Source of the DNA: Stomoxys calcitrans
Lineage: Eukaryota; Arthropoda; Insecta; Diptera; Muscidae
Assembly (NCBI RefSeq): GCF_963082655.1
Contig: NC_081553.1
Coordinates: forward strand, 16,458,643 to 16,522,642
Length of the DNA stretch: 64,000 nt
Direction of reading: 5' to 3'
Below, piece by piece: positions 28,219-41,700 of the stretch. The first letter of the stretch is position 1. Each line of letters starts with the position of its first letter. Position numbers and translations under genes: made by a program. Below the pieces are notes generated by a model. The model ran no database searches and was not told the origin of the DNA. It saw only the letters and a list, made by a program, of their open reading frames with translations.

Positions 28219-29267
28219 ATATTTAATCTAATACCCTAGATTAGTTTTACTCCTGTACCAAATGAAGACAAAGATATTCTTTTCCACCACCACCTACTGT
28301 TTGTTCTATTTCTATTTAAGAGATCTATATATTCACACAATGAAAATAGAAGGTGGGCACGTTCATTTTCTCTTTTTTCTCTATATATACTAAGTACGAT
28401 GAAAATCTAGGGGGCACGTTTGCCATCTCTTTGCGTTCGTATTGATCTAGAGCTGTTGTGGTGTGCTTGGGCTTAACGGAAACATTAACTAATAAATAGC
28501 GTTAGAATGCTCACTATGGTTTCAGTCTGCGTTGAACGTCCCGCATAGCAAGAGGTGACAACTCTAGAGGAAAATTTTTATCAAAACATAAACAAATCGA
28601 TCGTGTCATTGAGCGTGTGAGTGAATGAGTGCCAAGTTCGAGGAAACTAACAAAAATAAATGATTAATTAGAGAATTAATAATATAAACACAGTGCCGCA
28701 ACAAATGTACAAATTTATTTATTTTTCGAGTGCGGCACTTTGTTGGCATTTTTATCTGTAACACGAGTGCCGGTAGGCTTGCGGCTCTTTTAGTGCTCAA
28801 ATATTCAAAATTAATGTTTATTAAATAAATATCGTTTTTCCAGCTGAATGTAAAAAACACATTTCAAAAAATAATACAACAACAATAAGTTGATTAACCG
28901 AAAACAGTAGGTGCTCGCAAATAGAAGCTCTTAAAAAATCAAATCCTAAAGTACGTGTACATTGGCCACTAAATTCGGATTTAATGTCCTTTTAGAGATT
29001 TAAGCGGTAAATCCTGTGTTTTTTGCAAGTTTTACAATACCATAATAAAACGCATTTTTGCAGGATTTATTTTTAAATCCCAAATAAAACCGATCGCATG
29101 GCTGCATAATCCATAAAAGTACCAAAATATGCAACTGTTTTCAACGCTTGTGTGTGTGACTTAAATCCCCAAAAACACAGTGTAAGCGGACAGGATTTGT
29201 TTTTGGATTTAGTTAAATCCAGATCATAAAAATTTCAATGTAAACGGAACGGCATTACGAAAATTTA
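28219..29267. other. Intergenic, mostly unique sequence
   Basis: It holds no recognised gene. Near 28680-28800 the phrases AGTGCCGCAACAAATG and GAGTGCGGCACTTTGTTG form a loose inverted repeat. From about 28958 to 29246, ACATTG...CAATGT with AATCC-rich arms could be a degenerate foldback element, at low confidence. Confidence 0.4.
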
Positions 29268-29504
29268 TTGGGTTGCTCAGAAAGTAATTGTGGATTTTTT
29301 AAAAGAAAGTAAATGCATTTTTAATAAAACTTAGAATGGACTTTAATCAAATATACTCTTTTTACACTTTTTTTCTAAAGCAAGCTAAAAGTAACAGCTG
29401 ATAACTGACAGAAGAAAGAATGCAATTACAGAGTCACAAGCTGGGAAAAAATTTGTCAACGCCGACTATATGAAAAATCCGCAATTACTTTTTGGGCAAC
29501 CCAA
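29268..29504 (+). mobile_element. 237-bp mariner-type MITE, copy 2
   Basis: It starts TTGGGTTGCTCAGAAAGTAA, with two changes in the left inverted repeat, and ends GGGCAACCCAA. TA is on both sides. The same interior and orientation as copy 1. Confidence 0.88.
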
Positions 29505-29756
29505 TAGTCTGTCAAGAAAATTTAATTTGTTTTTAATTTGCAATCTGTAATCTGAAATCGTTTTTTCAAATCGTGAATGCATTTGTGAATTTTTTGTAAA
29601 AATTTGTAAAAAGTGAAATTAAAAAGGTAGTGATAAATATTCCGTATTACAAAGCAACAAAACGTAAAACATATTTCCCTCTCCTAAGTTTGATATATCA
29701 AATTTTTCAAATCGCTTGAGCCAAAGTCTATGCACTATGCAATATATTGATAAAAA
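29505..29756. other. Intergenic spacer
   Basis: AT-rich, no recognised feature. Confidence 0.4.
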
Positions 29757-30899
29757 CATGTATAAGGCATTAAGTTCGGATGGGCCGAACTTTGGATACC
29801 CACCACCTCGGGTATATATGTAAACCACCTTTCGTCATAGTTCGATGAAGAATGCATAATTTATGCCCCCATAGAAGCTATATCGAAATGTGGTTCGATT
29901 TGGAACGAATTCGGCACGGACATTGAGTGATCTAATAGGTATAAGTCACTGTTCAATTTTGCAGAACAAAAAATTAGCTATATCCAAAAAAAGACTGATC
30001 TGAACCATGTACGACACGTATTTCGAAAAGCCTAACATAAGTCACTGTGTCAAATTTCAGCGAAATCGAATTATAAATGCGCCTTTTAGGGGGCTAAGAC
30101 TTTTAATCGAGAGATTGGTCTATAAGGCAGCTACATCCAAATCTTAATCGATCTAAGTCAAATTGAAGAAGGACGTCGAAATGTATAACAGAACTTACTG
30201 TCCCAAATTTTGGCAAAATCGGACAATACATGCGCTTTTTATGGGTCCAAAACCTTAAATCGACAGCTATATGGCAACTACATCCAAATCTGAACCGATC
30301 TGAGCCAAATTGAAGAGGGCTATCGAAGGGCGTAACACAACTCACTGTCCTAAATTTCGACGAAATCGGACAATAAATGCCCCTTTTATGGGCCCAAAAC
30401 CTTAAATCTGGAGATCGTTCTATATGGCAGCTATATCAAAATCTTGACCGATCTAAGCCAAATTGAATAAGAATGTCGAAGGGCCTAATATAACTCACTG
30501 TTACATGGATGTGGGAGACCTAAAACTACCCACTGTTTAAAATTTCAGCGAAATCGAGTAATAAATTGAGCTTTTATGGTCTTCTTACCCCCTATCGGGA
30601 TATCGGTCTATATGCTAGCTATATCTAAATATAGTCCGATCTGAACCATATTTCGGTTTTGTATTAAGAGGGCTAAAACTTCTTATTGTTTTAGATATCA
30701 GCGAAATCGGATGTAAAATTAAGTTTTTGTTGGCATTAGATCCTTTATCGGAAAATCGGTCTATATAGCAGCTATATCCAAATATAGTCCGATTTAGTCC
30801 GTTCAAGAACTTAACCAGCGTACATCCGCTAGTCCATGAACATTCCATAAAGGCAACAGTGTAACTTGCATTAATTCTTTGCAAAAATTAAGTCTAAAA
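29757..30899 (-). mobile_element. DINE-like element of the second subfamily (D1), head missing
   Basis: The tail at the left reads TTCGGATGGGCCGAACTTTG, ACCCACCACCTCGGGTATAT. Six to seven core units of the GATCGGTCTATATGGCAGC type follow to about 30870. No head is present; D2 begins instead. Confidence 0.72.
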
Positions 30900-31592
30900 C
30901 AAATAAAGGCAGCCGGGCCGAATCTTAAATACCCCCTACGGATCGCATTTGTCAAGTTCTTTTGACGGAATATCTTTGAAGCTTTATTAGTTTATGGACC
31001 TATTCAGGTCATACTTGGTTTGGATCTTGGAGACCTTAGTGGAAGTCATTGAGCAAAATTTCAGCCAAATCAGATAAGAATCAGGAGATCGGTTTATGCT
31101 TGCGAAATTTCAGCTAAATCGGATAATAATTGTGCACTTTAGAGGTTGAAGAAGTCAAGATCCCACATCCGGTTTATATGACAGCTATATCAGGTTATGA
31201 ACCGATTTAGACCACACTTGGCACCGTGGTTGAAAGTCATAACCAAACACAGTACCTGCAAAATTTCAGCGTCCTTTAGAGTCTCAAGAAGTAAAGCTCC
31301 GAGATCGGTTTATATGGAAGCAATACCGAAATATGGACCGATCTGGCCCATTTACAATCCCAACCGATATGCACTAATAAGAAGTATTCGTGCAAAATTT
31401 CAAGCGCCTAGCTATATTGCTTCGAAAGTAATCTTGTTTTCGACAGACAGATGAAAGGACGGAAAGACATGGTTAAATCGACGGTCGAGACGATCAAGAA
31501 TATATACACCTTGTTAGGTCTCAGATCAATATATCGATGAGTTACAACCGGAATGACGAAATTAGTATACCCCATCTATGTTTGGGGGTATT
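30900..31592 (-). mobile_element. DINE-like element (D2), minus strand
   Basis: The tail GCAGCCGGGCCGAATCTTAA is at the left. The core here is of the first type (CAAAATTTCAGCTAAATCGG, GAAGTCAAGATCC). The head at the right has CGATCAAGAATATATACAC, GACGAAATTAGTATACCCC. So two DINE elements of different core types lie end to end in the same orientation. Confidence 0.7.
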
Positions 31593-31914
31593 AAAAATTT
31601 ATTTTGAAAAAATGTATTGAAATTTTTGAGCATCTACTGTATATGCAAAAGAGAAATGTTTAAAATTTACGCAAAAATGGAAAGTGTTCCTACATGCTGA
31701 TTTGATGGTGTCTAGTTGGCTTAATTTTATGGCGTATATATATAAAAAGTATATACATATAAAAGTTTAGACGAAAATATGATGGAAACAAAGATCAAAC
31801 AAATAGCAATTTTGTTTTTGAAAAATCTGAAATGAAAATATTTCACTTTCCTCTAATGATGCGTAAAACAGCCCAATTAGTGGCCAAGTAGTAAGGAGGA
31901 AAATATGCACTTTT
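31593..31914. other. Intergenic spacer
   Basis: AT-rich, with a TATATATA/TATACATA run at about 31737-31760. No gene was recognised. Confidence 0.4.
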
Positions 31915-33160
31915 TATACTCACCATCGTAGGATAGGGGGTATATTCATTTAGTCATTCCGTCTGCAACACATCGAAATATCAATTTTCGACCATACAAA
32001 GTATATATATTTCGGATCGTCGTAAAATTCTAAGACGATTTAACGATGTCCGTGTATCTGTCCGTCAGTCTGTTGTAATCACTCTAGAGCCTTCAAAAAT
32101 TGAGATATTGATCTGAAATTTGGCACAGATACGTCTTTTTGATGCACGCTGGTTAAGTTCTTGAACGGGCCAAATCGGAACATATTTGGATATAGCTGCT
32201 ATATAGACCGATTTTCCGATAAAGGGTCTAATAGCCATAAATGCTTTATTTGTCATCCGATTTTGTTGAAATTGGAAACAGTGAGTTACTTTAAGCCTCC
32301 CGACATTTGACCTAAATATGGATTAGATCGGTCTATATTTAGATATAGCTGGCATAAAGACCCATCTCCCGATAAAGGGCTGAAGCCCATAAAAACTTTA
32401 TTTAGTACCCGATTTCGCTGAAATTTAAAACAGTGGGTTATTTTAAGTTATTTCTCCCGACATTTGACCTAAATATGGATTAGATCGGTCTATATTTAGA
32501 TATAGCTGCCATATAGACCCATCTCCCGTTAAAGGGTCTGAAGCCCATAAAAGCTTTATTTAGTACCCGATTTCGCTGAAATTTCAAACAGTGGGTTATT
32601 TTAAGCCTCCCGACATCTGACCTAAATATGGTTTAGATCGGACTATATATGGATATAGCTGTCATATAGACCGATGTGCCGATTAAGGGTCTGAAGCCCA
32701 TAAAAGCTTTATTTAGATTTTGTTGAAATTTTAAACAAATAATCTTAGGATTCCTTGGTGATCCATAGGATTCCTTAGTGATCCATGCCATTTCTTAGTG
32801 ATCCATTCTTCTTGCCTTGGTGCGTTGTGGTTTCCTAGGGTGTGCTTTGTTTTTTGCAACATCAAGCGATATTTAACTCCGTTTATATGTAGATCGGCGT
32901 CTATAGCAGACTATATCCGTATAAAATTCCCGAATTTATTTCTTGAGCATTCTACATTCTAAGCCTCTAGAGGGCTCAATTATTACTTGATTTGGCTGGT
33001 ATTCTGCGTATTATTTTCTATAATAACCTCCAACATCCATGCCATGTATGGTCTGAATCCGTTTCTATAGCTCCCGTATAAAACATACGAGTATACCGGA
33101 AGCAATTCCTAGCCAAATTTATACAAATTAATTAAAAACGCATTACAACCGTGCTGAACT
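31915..33160 (+). mobile_element. DINE-like element (copy E)
   Basis: Head: TATACTCACCATCGTAGGAT, GTATATTCATTTAGTCATTCC, AAAGTATATATATTTCGGATC, ATGTCCGTGTATCTGTCCGTC. Core units with GATATAGCTGCCATATAGACC and AGGGTCTGAAGCCCATAAAAG repeat to about 32730. A few short tandem phrases (CCTTAGTGATCCAT) follow at 32745-32815. The tail is degraded. Confidence 0.7.
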
Positions 33161-33309
33161 TTGGATATCTACTACCATGGATAGATTAATTATCCTTTTT
33201 TATTACAAACCAATCATGTCTATATTAATGTTCAAGTATGGGCCGATTTGTATTATATTCGGTACAATGCCCAGAATCCTTATAGAAGTCACAGTTTCGA
33301 AACTCAGCG
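33161..33309. other. Spacer with DINE-like scraps
   Basis: A tail-like GCTGAACTTTGGATATCTAC lies at about 33150-33175. No gene. Confidence 0.35.
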
Positions 33310-35095
33310 AATCTTCTTATATATAAAAATTAATTTGTGTTTGTTTGTTTGTGTGTTTCTCATAGACTCACAAACAGCTGAACCGATTTTCTTGAAATTT
33401 TCACAGATGGTGCATAATGATCCCGTGGTGAAAATAGGGTACTACATTTTTTGATGTTTAAAGGGGGGGGCGGACTCTATCCCTTACCCTAATTTTAAAA
33501 AACGCCAGATCTCGTAGATGGGTGGTGCGATTTAAGCAAAATTTCGTGTGCTCTCATATAGTGTCCTAAAAAAAAAAATCGGTGTCCAAATTTCGGATGG
33601 ATTACCTAGGGGGGCTGCCCCACCCTAAAACCTACCAAACATATATTTAGACCAATCACGACAATATGGGACTCAAGTGAAAGGTATTTAGGATAAGAAA
33701 ACGTATCTGATATCCAAATGTCGGACCAATTGTTAGGGGGACCACCCCAAGCCCCAAAACACCCCTAAATCGGACATATTTACTGACCATGGCAATATGG
33801 GACTCAAATGAAAGGTATTTGCGAGTAGAATACGAATCTGATATCCAAATGTGGCAACACGTTTCTGGAGGTCCACCCCTTCCCCAAAACACCCCCCAAA
33901 CAGGACAGGAATATGGGGCTTAAATAAAAGGTATTTAAGTATAGAATTCGAATCTGATATCCAAATGTGGGACCTAGTGTTTGGTGGGCCGCCTCTCCCC
34001 AAAAACATCCCCCAAGAGAAAAAATTTACGACCATAGCAATATGGGACTCAAATAGAAGATCTTTGGGAGAAAAGCAAGAAACTGATATCAATATTCGGG
34101 AAAAGTGTCTATAGGGCCACCCCAACCCCACAACACCACCCAAATGGAAAGTATTTGCTGACTATTGCAATATGAGGCTCAAATAAGAGGGTTTTTAGAG
34201 TAGAACACGAATCCTATATATATTTTCAAGGCCAACTCACTGAGTGGCCGCCCATTCCCCAAAACACCCCAAGACGGTCATGTTTGCCGACTATGGAAAT
34301 ATGGGGCTCAAATTAAAGGTATGTGGGAGTAGACCACGAATCTGATATCTTCATTTGGGACCAACTGCCCAGGGGATGTCCCACCCCCATAACAACCCCC
34401 AAATATACCGTATTTGCTCACCATGACAATTTGGGTCCTAAAGGAAATGGATCTCGATATGGATACTTTTTAAGGCCCATACCCCAAACCGGACATATTT
34501 GCCGACTTTTGCAATAAGGGTTTGAGATCAGAAAACGAATTTGATATGCAATTTCGAGACCAATGGTAATATGGGATTCAAATAAATGATATATAGATAT
34601 ATGAGAATAGAGCCGATGCTGATATATTTTCAGGGCTAAAAAGGGCCCCAAAACACTCCTCAATAGGGTATATTTACCGACCACGTCAATGGCAATATGG
34701 GGTTTAAATAAGTGGTATTTGAGAGAAGACCACGATGCTAATATATTTTCAGGGCCAAGTGTCTAGAAGACCACCTTTCCCCCGAAAACATCCATAAATC
34801 GGACATTATGACAATATCGGTCTAAAATAAAGACTTAAGAATGGATCTAACACCCAAACGTTAATGACCCTTAACCCTGCGAGAGAATTCATAGACCAAT
34901 AAATATCATATGGGATTAAGATAAAGGCATTTATATTGTTATACTGTTAGTCAAGCGATATACATATACTAACTATTTTCGTTGCATGGTATTTCATTAA
35001 AAGCTCTTTAATTGTCGAAAATAAATATTTAAGGGATAATTTTGTTCCATATAGAGTAACAGAAGGCTCAGCGGAGCGGGTCCGGTTCAGCTAGT
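33310..35095 (+). mobile_element. T element (most complete copy)
   Basis: It opens TATATAAAAATTAATTTGTG, TTTGTTTGTTTGTGTGTTTC, CTGAACCGATTTTCTTGAAA. At least nine units of about 110-160 bp follow, each with TATGGGACTCAAATG, AAAGGTATTTG, ACGAATCTGATATCCAAATG and CCCCAAAACACCC. It closes GAGCGGGTCCGGTTCAGCTA at about 35090. The T-rich opening and the GGTCCG...CTAG close are constant among copies. No coding potential. The family is unassigned. Confidence 0.75.
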
Positions 35096-35756
35096 CGGTT
35101 TATAAAAATTATGTTTTGTTTTGCATTTGGATATATCATATATTGAAAATACCTTTCATTGAAATATTGATAAATAAATTAGAAATGTAGGAAGCAAAAT
35201 TAAAAAAGAAATCATACGACCAGACATTCAGAACTCTTTCAAAACTGTCGGAAAAAAATTCCTCAGAAAATCAAACAGAATTCGGAACGATTTCGGTAAG
35301 ATCTTGTCGCAAGAGTTCAAAATTTGTACAGTAATGTCTGACATCCGAAATTTGGTTGACTGGGCGGAGTGGAAGTCGGGGTCGAGCAATCTTACCGGGG
35401 TCGGAATCGAGTCAAAACTGTAGTACCGTTGAAGAGGTTAAAGATCATGTTTTGGAAGTGAATCAATTGGAGTGGAAAAGGACTTAAAGAATTGGTTTGG
35501 GCGCATGCAAAAATGTTTAAATCTTGTTGGAGGATATTTTGAAAAATATTAAACCCATTTTTGATGATAAAAGTTAGCATTTCATTATTAGGCCAGAAGC
35601 TTATATAGCAGCTCTCGTACACACCTAAATAGCTTTATTGCTTACTACACAGTTATCACATATGCAATTCCAAGAAAAATTCAAAATATTCTTATTTGTT
35701 GTTTATTGTTTATTGTTCCTTTTTCTTGTAGGTAGTACGAGTATTATTTTACCAAA
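35096..35756 (+). promoter_or_regulatory. 5' flank of the uridine phosphorylase gene
   Basis: Unique AT-rich sequence. TTTTTCTTGTAG ending at 35731 is a plausible acceptor, so 35732-35756 may be the end of a 5'UTR whose first exon lies further upstream. No TATA box or initiator could be assigned with confidence. Confidence 0.4.
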
Positions 35757-35767
35757 ATGCCCGAGAG
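35757..35767 (+). CDS. UPP: UPP exon 1 (start codon, 11 nt coding)
   Basis: ATG with context CCAAAATGC, then two codons and two bases of a Ser codon. Donor GTATGT at 35768. The short initial coding exon is inferred from frame and phase; a different upstream start cannot be excluded. Confidence 0.72.
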
Positions 35768-38700
35768 GTATGTACATTTATTGGGACTTCTTGCAATGCA
35801 TTTTTTTTTTCATACCATTATTTTTTTTTTCTTGCTTGCAGTATTCCTATATTAAAGAATCCCCATTTGGATGCCATGGAGAATGACTATTTGTATCACA
35901 TTAACATTAATGTGGTCAATTCGCGTTCTGCCACAGACATTGAACGGAGATTCGGTGATGTTAAGGTAAACAAACAAAACTGTTCTTCATTTATAAAAAT
36001 AGGTGGCTTATTGTTATAAATTGGAAGAAAAAAAATTGACTTTGTGTTTTGCCTTTTTTAATTCCATTTGCAGTTTGTTTGCTTGGGCGGTACCAAGAAC
36101 CGCATGTTTGCCTTGGCCAAGTACTTACGTCACATATTGCAATTGGATAATGGCGAGGAATTGGTTGATATCAGTGAATCGGGAAATCGTTATGCCGTTT
36201 ACAAAGTGAGCACCTGATACCGAAATGAATCAAGCGATTTTTGTTAATCGAGTTCTTGTCATATGTGTGTGTTTTTTCAGGTTGGCCCCGTACTATGCTG
36301 CTCCCATGGTGTGGGCATGAGCACTATGAGTGTTCTGTTGCATGAACTTTTGAAGTTGGTGCGCTATGCCAAATGTCAGGATCCCGTCTTTATACGATTG
36401 GGCACCAGCGGTGGTGTAGGCGTCACCCCAGGCACTGTGGTGATATCCAAAGATGGTTACAATGGCTATTTGAGAAATGAACATGAAGTTGTAAGTATTA
36501 TGGTAATAGATGGTGTGAAGTCTGGGGGCCATTTTTGTTTATTTCGAATTCGATGTTGATCCAAGACGCTGTAAAGTGAAGTCGATATTAGGTTCGTCCC
36601 TCTGTCCGTCCATATGAAGGAAGCACACCATTTTGCTGAATAAATATATAATAAATAATTTAAATAGTTGATTGAATAGATTATATGGAATAGCATATGG
36701 TTACCTTACGATTCGCAACATATTTGAAGAAGTACGGCCCAATGATGCCACCAGCCCATAAACCGCAACAAACTGTAAATTTTTCTGCATGCATTGGTAG
36801 CTCTTGCAATGCTTCTGGCTGATCTTCACTCCAAAATCGACAACTCTGTTTATTTACGTATCCATTGAGCCGAAAATGAGCTTCGTCGATAGATTGAAAA
36901 GCGCGCGATGAACTCTCATAACAGAGCACGCATTTAAACAACCAAATTCAAAAATTTGCAAGCGTTGTTCGTTTGTAAGTCGATTTGTAGTGAAATTATA
37001 GATCAAACTGAAGATGTTTGACAGTGAAACAAAACACGAAACTTGCGTGAGCTATTTAAACCAGTTTTGCCAAAAAGATAATAGCTAAAAAATTGCCCTT
37101 TATTATCCAATTTCATTATAACGTACTACAACGTTTTCTACGATAAACAACAGAATCGAATAGGTCCAAATCTTGATTTAGTTCCCATACGAGTATAAAT
37201 GGAGTTCCCGATTTTACTTCTTGAGCCTCTTACTTTACTTACTTTAATTGGCTATGATAGAACATTTGTCCCATTGCCGAGCTTAAAAAAGCATTCCAAG
37301 AGTCTCGATCTTTTGCGCTCCTTCTAAGATCTCTGACACCAAACTTAGAGATGTGTTTCAACATTTGAGCTCTCCATTGGGCTTTTGCTCCTCCTGGGTT
37401 GCGTACAGTGATCGCCTTTAAAATACTTCTTCGCTGGAGCTTGTTCATTCATTCTGATAACACGACCTAGTCAACGCAACCGTCACACAGTGGGCCAATA
37501 GACAAAACATTTGGAAATAAGTCTACAACTTTTTATCTGTTTGTAGAGGAGGACATAGGCTTTCAGAAAAGTGCTGATGTAGTTCATATCTTTAATACAC
37601 CTTGAGCTATAGGGTGTCAAAGTTGACTAATTTCGACTTTTTCAACTTTCTGTTGGCCACAACTATTGATCTACTGGTCCAATTTGCATGATTTAGAACT
37701 CTTGAGAAAGAGATTGATTAGATCTAAAAAATATGCTGCCGTGTACCATTAACGAGGTATGAATTGTTTAATTTTAAAATATCAAAGTTTTGACTTGGGC
37801 TTTTTCAGTGTCTTTTTAATACCTACGCCAATTTTTGAGCTTTCAATTTCAAATCACTCCTTAAGCTTATAAAATGCGTATTTTTTATCCGATTTGTCTG
37901 AAATTTAGAATAAGATTCTATATAGATATAGCCGCCATATATATTGATCCGCCGATTCAGGGACTTAGTCCCATAAAAGCCACATTTATTATCCGATTTT
38001 GCTGAAATTTGGAACAGTGAGTTGTATTAGGCCACTCGATATCTAACTGCAATTTGGCCCAGATCGAATGAGATTTTAATATAGCTGCCATATAAACCGA
38101 TCTCTCGATTCAAGGTCTTGGGCCCTTAGAAGGCGCATTTATTATCCGATTTCGCCGAAATTTGGGATAGTGAGTTTGTTAGGCCCTTTGACATCCGTGT
38201 CTTATATGGTTCAGATAGGTCTATATTTGGATATAGCTACCAAAAAGACCAATATTTTGTTCTACAAAATTGAACAAAGACTTGTACTTATCAGACCACT
38301 TAATTTCCGCGCAGAATTTGGTCCTAATCGTACTATATTTCGACATAGCTCCTATTGGGGCATAAATTATGCGTTTTTCATCGGATTATGGCGAAAGTTG
38401 GTTTACATATATGCCCAAGGTGGTGGGTATCGAAAGTTTCTTTGTTCTTTCTGCGGAATATACGTTTCTTCTCTCTCCCAATACCTCTCTTACATTTGGC
38501 ATTTTGCCACGGATTCAGTAGCATTTCGACTGCTTTATGAAAGCGGAAGGACTGATTTCATGAAGCAGTTAATCAGTCGAAAGGAGTATGCCTATGCCAT
38601 CTGATGTGTTTTGCAGCTTTTCAATGCCCAGGTTCTGTGCAGCATCAGATCGTACTTTTCACGCCATGCTCTAAAGAGTGCGAACTTTTGCTACAACAAG

Positions 38701-41700
38701 GTGATGATACAAATCTATGTTCGCTCCTCGGATCTATCGCATATCTAAGACGCTGGATGAATGCCTTCCATCTACCACAACGACAACCGCATGGGTTATG
38801 TGAGATCGCATATGTAACCCTCAATGTCGGAAGCAGCTCGTTTCTAGATCCGACGCTCGCTTCCAGCCATTTATCTAGTCATTTCGTTTCAAACACCTTG
38901 AAATACTTATCTGATCTAATAGGTATATACTATATATTTAACCGTCTTGACATTCTAAGTCGATCTAGCCATGTCCTTCCATCCGTCTGTGAAATCACAA
39001 TAGCGGTCGAACGTGTAAAGCTAGCTGCTCGAAATTATGCACAGATTATTTTTACACCATCCACCATAGGATGGGGTTACACCAATTTTGTCATTTTGTT
39101 TGTAACACCTCGAAATATGCGTCTAAGACCCTATAGAGTATATATATTCTTTATCGTCATGACATTTTAAGTCGAACTAGCCATGTCCGTCCGTCCGTCT
39201 GTTTGTGGAAAGCACGATAACTTTCGATTGAGTAAAGCTTTGGGATTGTAAATGGGCCAAATCGGTCCATGTTTTGATATAGCTTACATATAAACCGATC
39301 TTGGGTCTTGATTTCTTGAGGCTCTAGAGGGTGCAATTCTCGTCCGATTTGATGTCCGACGTGATGTTTTTATATCATTTCCAACAACTGTGCTAGGTAT
39401 GGCGCAAATCGGCACATAACCTGATATAGCTGCCATATAAACCCCTCTTGGGTCTTGACTTCTTCAGCTTTTAGCGGGCGCAATTCTCATCCGATTTAGC
39501 AGAAATTTTGTACAACGGCTTCTCCCATGACCTTCAACATATGTGTCCAATATGGTCTGATACAGCTCCCATACAAACCGATCTGACGATTTTGCTGCTT
39601 GAGCACCTACCAGGCGCAATTCTTATCGGAATTGACTTAAATATGACTTCTACAATGTTCAGCATTCAATTCATTTATGGTCCGAATCGGACTATAACTC
39701 GATATAGCTCCAATAGCACAACAGTTCTTATTCGTAATTCTTTGTTTGCTTAAAAAGAGGTACCGCGCAAAGAACTCGACAAATTATAACCATATTGGAG
39801 ATATAAAAGATTCGGGCTGGCCGAACTTAGCACGCTCTTACTTGTTTTGATGTAGGTTATTGGAAATGGATCATATCGGTTCCGATTTGGATACAGCTAA
39901 CACACAACGTGGTTGTTCGGCTTAATTTTTGATACCCTAGAAGCCGAATTATTATCCGATTGAGCTGAAATTTTGTATGTAGTGTTCGGTAGCAAATCGG
40001 TTTGTAACCTGATATAGTTCCCATTTAAACCGATCTCCCGAGTTAACGCTTTACGCCCCTGGAAGCAGCAATTGTAGTCCAATTGGGCTGAGATTTCGAA
40101 GATAGTGATTTGATATGACCTTCAACATTCGTGGTAAGCATGATTCAAATCGGTCTTAACCTGACACAGTTTCCATAAAAACCGATCCCCCGATTAACTT
40201 CCTACGGACCCTAGAAGCTTGAAATTTTGATCGATTTGGCAGAAATTTGGTATGTAAAGTACACATTGCCCTTAAACTTAGTTCATTTGTGGACTTTTTT
40301 AGAATCCAATTTCTAAGAAGTCTATACATACTTTTGACTATTGTATTACGCAACTTTTAAGAAAATTTAGCAAAATTTTGCAAAGATACGTTAGATTTGT
40401 ATTAATTTTTTATATTCGATAATATGCTAAACCCCAAACAAAAAACTAAAAACTTACTATTGGGTTGCCCAAAAAGTAATTGCGGATTTTTTAAAAGAAA
40501 GTAAATGTATTTTTAATAAAACTTAGAAAGAACTTTAATCAAATATACTTTCTTTACACTTTTTTTCTAAAGCAAGCTAAAAGTAACAGCTGATAACTGA
40601 CAGAAGAAAGAATGCAATTACAGAGTCACAAGCTGTGAAAAAATTTGTCAACGCCGACTATATGAAAAATCCGCAATTACTTTTTGGGCAACCCAGTATT
40701 ACCAATAAAATCATATGACTAATATTACCATTTGAATTTAAATCGTTCGGCTCTAAGTTCTTCATAACATTTTATGTTCTTTTTTTTTTTTTTGTTAAAA
40801 AAAATTAATTCACATATATGAAGTAAAAAGGCACGGCATACATTTGCAAATCAATTTTCAATTAAGATAAAATTGAGAAATTGATATTAAAAAGTCAATA
40901 AAAAAGTTACCATATCTTATCTTTTCAAAAGGAAAAGGCGTAGCAAAATTTTGTATTATCATCACACATCACACATTCATAGATACCTACGTACATTAGA
41001 CCGTCCCACAGTATGAAAGCGGAGCAATGTGTTTACAATAGGGAAACAATAAGCAAAATAAGAACTAATTGCAGTGTTTTATTTCGTCATTCTGTCTGTA
41101 ACACCTCGAAATGTGCGTCTAAGACCCCATAAAGTATATATATTCTTGATCGTCATGTCATTTTAAGTCGATTTAGCCATGTCCGTCCGTCTGTATGTTG
41201 ATCGAAAGCACGCTAACTTTCGAAGGATTAAAGCTAGGCGCTTGAAATGGGCCAAATCGGTCCATGTTTTGATATAGCTGCCGTATAAACCGATCTTGGG
41301 TCTTGACTTCTTGAGCCACTAGAGGGCGCAATTCTTATCCGATTTGGCTGAGATTTTGCACATGGTGTTTCGGTATCACTTTAAAATTTGATAATGTGTT
41401 AAGTACGGTTCAAATCGGTTCATTACCTGATATAACTGCCATATAAACCGATCGTAGGTCTTGACTTCTTGAGCCACTAGAGGGCGCAGTTCTTATCTGT
41501 ATATATACTTATATTTGGCTGAAATTTTGCATCAAGTTGTTTGTTATGACTTCCAACAACTGTACGAAATATGGTTTAAATCGGTCTATAGCCTGATATA
41601 GCTGCCATATAAACCGATCTTGGATCTTGACTTTTTGAACCACTAGAGGGCGCAACTCTTATTCGATTTGGCTAAAATTAAGCATGAAGTATTTTTTATG

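Noticed and set aside
28958..29246. Foldback transposon with ACATTG ends
   Set aside because: The arms match only loosely and no target duplication was found; kept as a note in the region entry.
38170..39170. Two long + strand frames (144 and 188 codons)
   Set aside because: The first is in DINE satellite sequence and the second runs into a DINE head; no protein motif is seen.
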